Shown: in pieces, positions 1 to 7,230 of the stretch
How positions within the stretch are numbered: the first letter of the stretch is position 1
Layout of the letters: each line of letters begins with the position of its first letter
Assembly: GCA_003219395.1 (NCBI GenBank)
Contig: QHOR01000009.1
Coordinates: forward strand, 1 to 11,939
Direction of reading: 5' to 3'
DNA from: Verrucomicrobiota bacterium
Lineage (GTDB): Bacteria > Verrucomicrobiota > Verrucomicrobiia > Chthoniobacterales > UBA10450
Length of the DNA: 11,939 bases
Notes under the pieces: model-generated
Database searches by the model: none
Told to the model about the DNA's origin: nothing
Seen by the model: only the letters and a program-made list of their open reading frames with translations
Translations under genes and position numbers: made by a program

Positions 1-1523
1 GCTGTTACCCGGGCGAACGCGGTGAACCGCGCAACGAACTCTTCGCTGAAGATGTCGATGTCATCAGGCCACCCGTAGTGCCATAGGTCCCAGATGACTT
101 CTGTTTCGCTGTCGCACGCTGCGTCGATGATTGTGTCGGCGCTTGAAAAGTCGAACTGGCCCGGCTGAGCTTCGATCAAGTGCCAGCGCAGTCCCTCCCG
201 CACCGTTCGGATTCCATAGCGTTGCAGCAGCCGGAAATCGCTGCGCGCGAACGCGTCGTGTCTTGTCGAGTGGACGAGATCCAGTCGTTTGCCGCTGCGC
301 AAGCGGTGCGTTGAGCACTCAAACCCGCCGAGAAAAAAACTTTGGAATGCAGTCGTTCTCGTGTTCACCTCCGTGGCTCTCCAACCGGCACGCGAGCGAT
401 TACACTGACTGAAGGACAGACTCAGATCTAACGCAAGCTTCCGATACAAAGTCAATGCCTGTCCAATGACCTGATCCATATTGTAGTAACGATACGTCGC
501 AAGCCGGCCTACGAAATGGACATCGCGCCGCCGTTCCGCCAGCGCGCGGTACTTCGCATACACAGCGGCGTTCGCCGGCTGCGGAATTGGATAGTACGGG
601 TCGCCGCTCGCCTGCGGATATTCATAGACTATGCTGGTGCGGGAGTGCTGCTGGCCGGTCAGATGTTTGAATTCGGTGACGCGGGTGTAATCGAATTCGT
701 TGGGATAATTTACGACCCCAACCGGTTGATGCCATTTTTCGTTGAGCGTCTGGTGTTGAAAACGTAGTGAGCGATATGGCAGCTTGCCAAAACGAAAATC
801 GAAAAACTCATCTACTGGTCCGGTATAGATGATCTGCTGGACATTGACTTCGTCGCGCAGTTCCCGGTAATCGACGCCTAGCGCCAGCTGAATGTTCTCG
901 TGATCGACCATGTTTTCGAACATGTGTGTGAACCCATGCTTCGGCATCGATTGGAAGCGGTCCGTAAAATAGCGATCGTCACGGTTGGTACGCACGGGGA
1001 TGCGCGCGGCAACCTGTGCATCAAGCTGTGATGGATCGATGCCCCACTGTTTGCGCGTGTAATTGCGGAAGAATTTCTCGTACAGATCGCGTCCCACGCG
1101 ACTGAGCACCACTTGCTCTGAGGTGCGCGGGCACGCGCATGGAATTGCACGGGTAACAAGGAACTCCTCTACCTGGCTTTCCGTCAGTTTGAGTCCATAG
1201 AGGCGGTTGATGGTGTCCAGGTTGATTGGAATCGGCAACAGCTTCCCCTCTACGCATGCAAGCACGCGATGCTCATAGGCGCGCCAGCCAGTAAAACGGG
1301 AAAGGTAATTGAAAATATCCTGCGAGTTCGTGTGAAAAATGTGCGGTCCATATTTGTGCACGAGAAGGCCAGCCGAATCCCGATGGTCGTACGCATTACC
1401 GCCAATGTGATTGCGTCGATCGCAGAGCAACACTGATTTTCCAGCGCCGACTGCGAGGCGCTCGGCAAGCACGCTTCCTGCAAAGCCCGCACCAACTATC
1501 AGGTAGTCAAACGAGTAGCTCAC
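1..1523 (-). CDS. glf: UDP-galactopyranose mutase fused to a GH1-like glycosidase domain (3' end beyond window)
   Basis: The frame opens at GTG 1523 and has no stop down to base 1, giving 507 codons. Residues 1-367 are a complete UDP-galactopyranose mutase, the flavoenzyme that interconverts UDP-galactopyranose and UDP-galactofuranose in the cytoplasm. Visible signatures are the FAD motif GAGFAG (11-16), IGGNAYD (40-46), YGPHIFHT (58-65), RKQWG with Trp160, Arg174, DPYYPIP (308-314) and YYNMDQ (346-351). Trp160 and Arg174 match the active-site numbering I recall for the Klebsiella enzyme. A linker (about 368-395) leads to a second domain with FFLGGFECSTHR (396-407), GIRTVREGLRWHLIE (437-451) and VIWDLWHYGWPDD (476-488), resembling the first strands of a clan-A glycosidase barrel. 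The catalytic carboxylates of that barrel would lie beyond the window. The start overlaps the glycosyltransferase stop by 4 bp (GTGA), suggesting translational coupling. The mutase call is very secure; the fusion is direct from the reading frame; the activity of the second domain is unknown. Confidence 0.92.
   Translation of the reverse strand, partial: MSYSFDYLIVGAGFAGSVLAERLAVGAGKSVLLCDRRNHIGGNAYDHRDSAGLLVHKYGPHIFHTNSQDIFNYLSRFTGWRAYEHRVLACVEGKLLPIPINLDTINRLYGLKLTESQVEEFLVTRAIPCACPRTSEQVVLSRVGRDLYEKFFRNYTRKQWGIDPSQLDAQVAARIPVRTNRDDRYFTDRFQSMPKHGFTHMFENMVDHENIQLALGVDYRELRDEVNVQQIIYTGPVDEFFDFRFGKLPYRSLRFQHQTLNEKWHQPVGVVNYPNEFDYTRVTEFKHLTGQQHSRTSIVYEYPQASGDPYYPIPQPANAAVYAKYRALAERRRDVHFVGRLATYRYYNMDQVIGQALTLYRKLALDLSLSFSQCNRSRAGWRATEVNTRTTAFQSFFLGGFECSTHRLRSGKRLDLVHSTRHDAFARSDFRLLQRYGIRTVREGLRWHLIEAQPGQFDFSSADTIIDAACDSETEVIWDLWHYGWPDDIDIFSEEFVARFTAFARVT
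366..382 (-). promoter_or_regulatory. Possible internal ribosome binding site and GTG start at the Glf/GH junction
   Basis: On the minus strand GGAGAG (382-377) lies 8 nt before a GTG (368-366) that is in frame with the GH-like domain, about 10 codons before its first conserved residues (FFLGGFE). The linker could therefore contain the old start of a separate glycosidase-like gene, or permit two products from one frame. A second purine-rich GGAGGTGA (372-365) follows but has no start codon at useful spacing. This is pattern evidence only. Confidence 0.35.
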
Positions 1524-2716
1524 GCTGCGTGCGCGCGTAAAGCGCGTTGGCTACGGAGGCCTTGTTCGATGTGTCGTTCCAGGCGCGCAACGATGGATTC
1601 CCACGAATTTCGCGCGGCGAGTGCAACGGCGTGCTCAATCCTGCGCGGTTCCGGCTGCACAGCCAGACGTTCACAAGCTTTCGCAAATTCGCGTGCGTTC
1701 TCTGCGACCGTAATTATCTGACTGAATTGCGCGACAACATCTTCTACTGCAGTGGAAACAATCGGGCGACCTGTTGCCATGTATTCAAGAGCTTTCGTCG
1801 GATTAATGAAACGAGTGGCCTCATTCATTGCAAAAGGCATGATGCAAACATCAAAAGCTTTCGCATACCTGGGGAGATCCGCATACTGTCGTCCGCCTAG
1901 CCAGTGCAAATTGTCGCGGCGCGGAAACAAACCAGGATCGACTTTCGTCGAAGGTCCGACGATTGCGACGCTGCCTGTCGTAGAGTCCGCGAGCGTATCG
2001 ATCAAGTGATAGTCGATTCGTTCGTCAACTACCCCGATATAGCCGAAGATCGGACGCGGTAAGTGAGTTAGCTCGTCCGCGATTCGGAGCTTCGGATCGC
2101 GGGCTTGCCCGAAATGTCGTGCGTCCACTCCACACCCATAACAAAAACAATTGGGATTGAACTCGCGTTTGGCCCGCCAGATTCTTGGCCCACCAGCGAA
2201 GACAATATCGGCAATTTCAAGCAGCTCACGTTCACGGCAGGCGAGTTCGGCTGGTGCACCATCAAAGAGCGAAAGCTCATCCATGCAATCATAAACGATG
2301 AGTTGCTCGCCCAATTGTCCGGCAACCGCGGTGACTGCCATCGGATCGTAGAACCATTGCACGATTGAAGTAAACTTCTGACCCAGTGGACCGCTTAACA
2401 GTGACTGGAGCACTCGGCGGCGTTCCTTATCGACCCACGGCGTATCACTCCAGCGACTCCGCGGGATTTTGATTTGCAGCACACTCACATTTGGTAGGTC
2501 GCTCACTTCGCGCAAACGCACGCGGGTAGCAGGTATCTGATCACAGGCCTCGGGCGTTTCGACAAACAGAACCCTGTGCTTACGAGAGAGCCGAGAGAGA
2601 AATTGCTGCGGCCGCTGCCAAACCCAGTCCCATTTTAAATGGGAGTGCACAATGATCGAGTAATCCTCCAAATCATGCACGCCCGTTACTTTCGTTACTT
2701 CCCCGTTTTGTTTCAT
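1520..2716 (-). CDS. GT4-like family glycosyltransferase
   Basis: From ATG 2716 this is a 398-residue GT-B fold glycosyltransferase. The N-terminal half has HLKWDWVWQRPQQF (26-39), typical of a family found in cell-surface polysaccharide clusters, then VYDCMDEL (141-148) and a segment ending in YGCGVDARHF (193-202). The C-terminal Rossmann half has FGYIGVVDERID (224-235), VAIVGP (250-255), LHWLGGRQYADLP (270-282), and the donor-nucleotide region INPTKALEYMATGRPIVST (304-322), with Glu311 in the usual conserved position. No signal peptide or membrane segment is seen, so it probably acts at the inner face of the membrane. The frame is open up to 2917, overlapping galK by 113 bp. An ATG at 2818 would overlap galK by 14 bp, but the extra residues are Arg/Ala-rich and unlike a domain, so I prefer 2716. 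Its stop overlaps the glf start. Sugar donor and acceptor are not readable; transfer of galactofuranose is suggested only by the neighbouring glf. Confidence 0.88.
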   Translation of the reverse strand: MKQNGEVTKVTGVHDLEDYSIIVHSHLKWDWVWQRPQQFLSRLSRKHRVLFVETPEACDQIPATRVRLREVSDLPNVSVLQIKIPRSRWSDTPWVDKERRRVLQSLLSGPLGQKFTSIVQWFYDPMAVTAVAGQLGEQLIVYDCMDELSLFDGAPAELACRERELLEIADIVFAGGPRIWRAKREFNPNCFCYGCGVDARHFGQARDPKLRIADELTHLPRPIFGYIGVVDERIDYHLIDTLADSTTGSVAIVGPSTKVDPGLFPRRDNLHWLGGRQYADLPRYAKAFDVCIMPFAMNEATRFINPTKALEYMATGRPIVSTAVEDVVAQFSQIITVAENAREFAKACERLAVQPEPRRIEHAVALAARNSWESIVARLERHIEQGLRSQRALRAHAA

Positions 2717-2804
2717 CTGTGTGCATGAAATCGCCGCTCGTCGCAGCAGCCGACGTGCGAAAACTCCCCTACCGCCATGTAGGAATTTTCTCGATGCAGC
2801 CTGA

Positions 2805-3887
2805 TCAGCGTGCGCCATCTGCAATTTCGCAGACAAACACCGGCGCTTTAATTCCTGTTTGTGTCGTGTAATCCGCTGCCAACTGCTTCGCGGCTTTTTC
2901 AGCGACGGACCGTTCACACAATGTCACAGTCGCTCCGCCAAATCCCGCACCCGTGAGACGCGAGCCAAGCACGCCAGGCAGTCGCTGTGCCATTGAGACG
3001 AGCAGGTCGAGCTCAGGGGTGCTGTTCTCAAAATTTCGGCGCGAACTTTCGTGCGACGCATTCATGAGCTTTCCAAATTCCCGCGCGTCCCCTGCTTCGA
3101 GCAATTCCACGGCGCGCCGAACGCGCTCGTTTTCTTCGACCACATGTCGTGCACGGTGCCGCAACAGTGCCGGAATGTCTGCGCGTCGATCGATCTGGGC
3201 CGATTTCAGGTCTCGCAATGCGCGGACACCAAACGCGCGCGCCGCAGCCTGCGTTTCGCTTTGGCGCACATTGTATTCGCCATTCGCAAGCTCGCGCCTC
3301 ACTCCCGATTCCGAGATGATCAGGGCCAGCGAACAAGGAACCGAAACCGCGCGAATTTCTTCTGTGCGAGAGTCGAAGAGCACGGCTTGTTGAGCGCGGC
3401 TGAACAGCGAGATTACCTGGTCGAGTAGACCGGACTTGACACCTAGGTAACGATGCTCTGCACGCTGGCAGGCCTTGGCGATTTCAAGCCGTGACAGATC
3501 GAACGGGAAGAGCTTTAACAGGAACAATGCAGTAGCAACCTCAAGCGCCGCCGAGCTGGATAACCCAGCGCCGATCGGCAGATCGCCAGTTATCTCGGCG
3601 CTGAAACCACCAACAGGGACCTTAAGCTCCCGCAGTTCGTCAGCGACTCCGAGGACATAGTTCGCCCAACGTGTTTCGCTAACTGGGCGCAGCGCGGTTC
3701 GGTTTATTTGTACCTGACCGAAACTGGTGGAACCTATCCGAATAACACGGGGGTGCCTTTTACCAGAGACGCGAGTGAAGCGATTGATTGCCGCGCCTAG
3801 AACTACGCCTTCGTTGTAATCGGTGTGATTACCGAGTAGTTCAACACGACCCGGTGCACAGGCGGATACTGGGTCGCGCGCAGTCAC
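2805..3887 (-). CDS. galK: Galactokinase (GHMP kinase family)
   Basis: This 360-residue protein has all three GHMP kinase motifs. APGRVELLGNHTDYNEG (11-27) is the galactokinase signature, GDLPIGAGLSSSAALE (101-116) is the ATP phosphate-binding loop, and LTGAGFGGATV (311-321) is motif 3. The catalytic pair Arg14 and Asp156 (in SGLLDQ, 152-157) is present, as is the Tyr of GEYNVR (203-208). The expected reaction is ATP plus galactose to galactose-1-phosphate in the cytoplasm. The signature is unusual: the usual GEHTDYN Glu, which contacts the sugar in characterised galactokinases, is Asn20 here. The substrate could therefore be galactose or a relative. The start is GTG 3887, 5 bp after the stop of the GH2 gene, with no strong Shine-Dalgarno site, which fits an operon with translational coupling. 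Galactose-1-phosphate uridylyltransferase and GalE are not in the window. Confidence 0.93.
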   Translation of the reverse strand: MTARDPVSACAPGRVELLGNHTDYNEGVVLGAAINRFTRVSGKRHPRVIRIGSTSFGQVQINRTALRPVSETRWANYVLGVADELRELKVPVGGFSAEITGDLPIGAGLSSSAALEVATALFLLKLFPFDLSRLEIAKACQRAEHRYLGVKSGLLDQVISLFSRAQQAVLFDSRTEEIRAVSVPCSLALIISESGVRRELANGEYNVRQSETQAAARAFGVRALRDLKSAQIDRRADIPALLRHRARHVVEENERVRRAVELLEAGDAREFGKLMNASHESSRRNFENSTPELDLLVSMAQRLPGVLGSRLTGAGFGGATVTLCERSVAEKAAKQLAADYTTQTGIKAPVFVCEIADGAR

Positions 3888-3892
3888 AGGAA

Positions 3893-6691
3893 TTACTCGA
3901 TGATCATCGTAGGTCCGAGTGGATAACGACCTGTATTATGTCCATAAATCGTCAACCCGCCTTGCGGCCGTTCATCACGCGGCACACCACAGCTCAACCG
4001 CAGATCACTTCCGTGCGAATTGTTTACAACCTGCCGCAGTAGCTCGCCTTCTATGGTCGCATGGCAGAGATAACCATATCCGCCGCGACCGCCGCTTAGA
4101 TACGTCAATGCGCCGCGTGCATCGTGAGGATGGTTCGGCAGGATTGCCCGATAAATGGGAATGCCATTCAGGAGGAGACGCAATGTGCTCGGCTGGACAA
4201 ACCGATCTGTTTGCGCCGAGCCCTCGCGTAACGATGACGCTTCGCAAAGCACAGTCAATCGGGAGCAGTGTCGCATCAGTTCCGGACTGGCTGCGAACAG
4301 GTATTCAAAAAAACCGCGTGTCCCACCGCAGGCCAGGCCGACGCTTGCTGCTTCTGCTTTGGTGGAACGATATCGGCTCCATTCCGCTCTGCTCCACCTG
4401 TGCGCGTCCACACGCACCACAACACGCGAGTCCAATTCCTCCAATGCCGGATACCCGGCGTCGACGAAAAACTGAACATAATTCGTGGCGACAACCGTTC
4501 CGTCCCCGACGACTGCCTGCACCCACAAAGTGCAAAGCATTGTCTGGTGGGGCATTCGTAATGTAAGTCGCTTCGCAAGCTCCATTCGCAGGTGTGGAAA
4601 CGCTATTGGCTGCTGGTCTGCGATAATCGCATCACGCATCCAGCCTAGCGAATCGATACCGCCGAGGCGCCATTGCAAAAGCACGTCACTCTTTTGGACG
4701 CGGGAAAAATGCGATGAGAAAATGTCCACGGTGATTTCTTCTCCCGGAGCGCAATGACGTATCGGAGGCGAATCAATCGGCAGTACATCGCCTGCATTAA
4801 CGATGTTCGGGTCATAGCCGAAATCCTTTGGTGTGCGGTCGTAGTTCAGGAAACCGTTGCGCTCCCATTCAACGTCGTGCAGCTCTGTGTAGATGTAAGC
4901 TGAGAGCTGCCCATGACGTCGCAGTTCATTTGTGAGAAACTTAAAGCTCCAGCTTGTGTCCAAATCACCATCGAGGGCGGCGATACCCCCGTATTCACTC
5001 GCAACCAAGGGCTGGGCCTGCTGCTGGAATCCCGGCACATAGTTGAAACTAGATCCGGCGTACGTCTGTTCCACTACCTCGTTGATCCAGCGGCGGGCTG
5101 TCGAATAGTCACTCGTATAAAAGTGCCATGAATTGATATCGGTTTCTCCGTGTCCGTAGTATTGCAAATGTTCCCAGGCCACTACGCTCATGTCTTCAAT
5201 CAACCGCGTCGGATCGAGTGATTTGGCCAGCTTCCACATTGCCTGGATCCATTTGTATGCATCTTCGTTGCTCAATTTTTCACCGCGAATTCTGAGGGGC
5301 TTTCCGAAAGCTGGCGGCACGGGATTAATCAATTTCATGAACTCGGCCTGCCCGCCGAATCCCCATGTTTCGTTGAATAAACACCACGCAACGATCGACG
5401 GGTGGTTGAAATCGCGGGCGATTGCCGCGCGCATGGTTGCTTCATAACGGGATCGGCCATTCTCGGTGTCTCCGCCTTCGCCGAAGTTAGGGAAGTCGCA
5501 CATCAGCAGAATGCCAAGTGTATCGGCCCAGTAGAGAAACATTGGATCGTCGATCTTGATGTGCACACGCAGTAGATCGAAGCCAACGCGTTTTGCGTAC
5601 GCAATGTCGTCGTAGAGTATCTGAGTGTCGCCAGCTGTATAAACCCCGTCCGGATAATATGACTGATAAAGCGCGCCTCGTAAGTAAATTGGTTCGCCAT
5701 TGAGGGACAAACTTCCAGGTGCGGTGGATTGTTGACCGCTCACCGCCCCGAGGCTTCGCATGCCGAAGTAGCTCCGGACGACATCGTCGACGCTATCGGC
5801 GTGCAGTCGAAATTCCACAGAGTAGAGCTGCGGCAAAGTTGTGTCCCATAGCATCGGATTGCCAACATGTAGCTTGGCTTCGGCAACTCCAGCTTGCACT
5901 GGCGCACTCGTACACAGTTGTTCGCCAGCCGGACTGGTAGCGCGTATCGAAACCGTTGATCCGCCTGCGCAGAAAACTCGGAATTTCACCGTCGCGGCTT
6001 CGATATCACTTGTAACTTCGAATCGCTCGATGAACTCCGGCGCGCGGGGCTCCACAAACACGGTCTGCCAGATTCCGCTGGCAGTAGAATACCAGCCCCA
6101 TTGTTTCCCGGCCGGTTGCTCATAATTTTGCATTGGGTCTTCTACTCGAATCACAATCGTACCGGCGAGTTCGCCGTGCGCCTCACGCCGGAGAGTGTCA
6201 GTGAGATCGAACTCAAAAGGCGTAAAGCCGCCTTCATGCGTTCCAAGCAGCTGGCCGTTACACCATGCGTCGGTGTAAAAATCGGCCGCTCCAATCGTGA
6301 GAATCACCCGCTTCCTGGTCCATTTGTCATTAGCCGGAATTCGGACGTCGCGCCGATACCAGCCGATCTCGAAACGCGTCGCGCTGCGGTAGTTGTGCGA
6401 AGTAACCTCAAGCGGGTTCCGGTAAACACGAGTTGAGTAGTAATGATCGTTTCCGGCAGCATCAGCTTCGCCCCAGGCGGCCAGCGATTCCCAGCAAAAT
6501 GGCACGATGATCTGATCACGCCATGGCTGTTCGTTTGGCCCGAACCAGCGCTGCTGGCGTCCGCGATCATCCGGGTCGAAACGAAATTGCCATGCGCCGT
6601 TCAGATTCAGCCAGTCGACGCCTTGCACAAAGGTTCGTTGCCTGTCCGGCCGCGGATATTCCGGCCGCGGTAAAAATGTCCGAGTGCGCAT
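3893..6691 (-). CDS. Glycoside hydrolase family 2 enzyme (beta-galactosidase/beta-glucuronidase-like)
   Basis: This 932-residue protein has the GH2 layout. It has an N-terminal sugar-binding jelly roll (about 25-220, with LNLNGAWQFRFDP, WYRRDV and GGFTPFEFDLT), an immunoglobulin-like domain (about 220-315), and a TIM barrel (about 320-640). The acid/base is Glu441 in WCLFNETWG (436-444) and the nucleophile is Glu566 in VASEYGG (563-569), both as expected for the family. No signal peptide or lipobox is seen, so it should be cytoplasmic and act on imported small glycosides. Beyond the barrel, about 640-932 form further beta-rich sequence, of which the last 180 residues look like an uncharacterised carbohydrate-binding-type domain. 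The galK start lies 5 bp downstream, which favours a beta-galactosidase role, but specificity within GH2 cannot be read from sequence alone. The start is ATG 6691, without a clear Shine-Dalgarno site, 27 bp after the TPR gene. Confidence 0.92.
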   Translation of the reverse strand: MRTRTFLPRPEYPRPDRQRTFVQGVDWLNLNGAWQFRFDPDDRGRQQRWFGPNEQPWRDQIIVPFCWESLAAWGEADAAGNDHYYSTRVYRNPLEVTSHNYRSATRFEIGWYRRDVRIPANDKWTRKRVILTIGAADFYTDAWCNGQLLGTHEGGFTPFEFDLTDTLRREAHGELAGTIVIRVEDPMQNYEQPAGKQWGWYSTASGIWQTVFVEPRAPEFIERFEVTSDIEAATVKFRVFCAGGSTVSIRATSPAGEQLCTSAPVQAGVAEAKLHVGNPMLWDTTLPQLYSVEFRLHADSVDDVVRSYFGMRSLGAVSGQQSTAPGSLSLNGEPIYLRGALYQSYYPDGVYTAGDTQILYDDIAYAKRVGFDLLRVHIKIDDPMFLYWADTLGILLMCDFPNFGEGGDTENGRSRYEATMRAAIARDFNHPSIVAWCLFNETWGFGGQAEFMKLINPVPPAFGKPLRIRGEKLSNEDAYKWIQAMWKLAKSLDPTRLIEDMSVVAWEHLQYYGHGETDINSWHFYTSDYSTARRWINEVVEQTYAGSSFNYVPGFQQQAQPLVASEYGGIAALDGDLDTSWSFKFLTNELRRHGQLSAYIYTELHDVEWERNGFLNYDRTPKDFGYDPNIVNAGDVLPIDSPPIRHCAPGEEITVDIFSSHFSRVQKSDVLLQWRLGGIDSLGWMRDAIIADQQPIAFPHLRMELAKRLTLRMPHQTMLCTLWVQAVVGDGTVVATNYVQFFVDAGYPALEELDSRVVVRVDAHRWSRAEWSRYRSTKAEAASVGLACGGTRGFFEYLFAASPELMRHCSRLTVLCEASSLREGSAQTDRFVQPSTLRLLLNGIPIYRAILPNHPHDARGALTYLSGGRGGYGYLCHATIEGELLRQVVNNSHGSDLRLSCGVPRDERPQGGLTIYGHNTGRYPLGPTMIIE

Positions 6692-6718
6692 TGTCGGATG
6701 CGCGGAAAGAACCGATGG

Positions 6719-7054
6719 TTATTCTTTCGCGATCTTCCCTCCCCAACCTAAAATTTTGGCCTTCGCCCCAGCTGCTTCAGCTTCCTTGATGTTGCCGGCG
6801 CGGTTATAAAATAGCGAGAGACTTGTCCAGCCGATCTGATCGTTCGGCCGAAGCTCGACCGCTTTGCTGCCAGCTTCGATCGCTTCATTAAAGCGCCCAA
6901 GTTTCATCAGGGCCATGCCAAGGGCGTGCCAGCCATCGAAAAAATCCGGCGCCATCTGTACGCAGCGCCTGTACTTTTCCACCGCGCTGTCGAGATCGCC
7001 AACTGCCAGGTCTCCGTTGGCGTCGTCAAAGATTTCGTCGTGCGTCTGTTGCAT
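6719..7054 (-). CDS. Small tetratricopeptide repeat (TPR) protein
   Basis: This protein of 111 residues consists almost wholly of about three TPR helix pairs (about 6-37, 38-71 and 72-105). The repeat pattern is visible in GDLDSAVEKYRRCVQMAPD, WHALGMALMKLGRFNEAIE and WTSLSLFYNRAGNIKEAEA. There is no signal peptide, membrane segment or enzymatic domain, so it is probably a cytoplasmic protein-interaction module. The start is ATG 7054, with GAAGG directly before it, too close for a standard ribosome binding site. It is the first gene of the sugar cluster, 27 bp before the GH2 gene. Its partner and its tie to sugar metabolism are unknown. Confidence 0.85.
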   Translation of the reverse strand: MQQTHDEIFDDANGDLAVGDLDSAVEKYRRCVQMAPDFFDGWHALGMALMKLGRFNEAIEAGSKAVELRPNDQIGWTSLSLFYNRAGNIKEAEAAGAKAKILGWGGKIAKE

Positions 7055-7230
7055 CCTTCGAAGAAGAAACCACGAATGAACACGAATTAATACTTAATAA
7101 TACGAGTCGTCTTCTCATGCCATTCTGAGGGAAGCGAAGAATAATCTTGTCACTCATGGGATTGCCGCAATGCAATCGATCCGTCAGTCGTTTTCAGGCA
7201 TTCGTGTCCATTGTGGTCAAGTCGACTGGC
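7055..7230 (-). repeat. Repeat-rich intergenic region with imperfect inverted arms
   Basis: The 176 bp between the TPR gene and the PpiD-like gene carry two near-matching sequences in opposite orientation. The left copy, accacgaatgaacacgaat (7069-7087), pairs with the reverse complement of attcgtgtccattgtggt (7200-7217), differing by one missing base and one substitution. Between them is cattctgagggaagcgaag (7121-7139), which continues to form ATTCT/AGAAT arms (7122-7126 and 7138-7142). These phrases resemble dispersed intergenic repeats I recall from Verrucomicrobiota-like genomes, but no genome-wide search was possible. No coding frame of merit was seen. The region must also hold any promoter for the sugar cluster; I could not assign one with confidence. 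Confidence 0.5.

Noticed and set aside
333..339. Run of seven A (T on the coding strand) in the Glf-GH fusion as a frameshift or sequencing-error site
   Set aside because: The frame before the run (from GTG 368) and after it both give coherent sequence, joining as FFLGGFE, so no shift is needed. A slippage event cannot be excluded without reads.
878..1495. Several short minus-strand frames inside the glf region, suggesting a broken glf gene
   Set aside because: They lie in other frames. The true glf frame starts at GTG 1523 and is continuous, with all mutase motifs in order.
2717..2917. Longer glycosyltransferase reading from 2917 or 2818
   Set aside because: Start 2917 overlaps galK by 113 bp, and the extra residues are basic and domain-free. 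ATG 2818 remains possible but has no better ribosome binding site than ATG 2716.
2953..4566. Plus-strand frames antisense to galK and the GH2 gene (up to 215 codons)
   Set aside because: They are Arg/Ser/Cys-rich shadow frames with no recognisable domain, fully opposite genes with strong family motifs.
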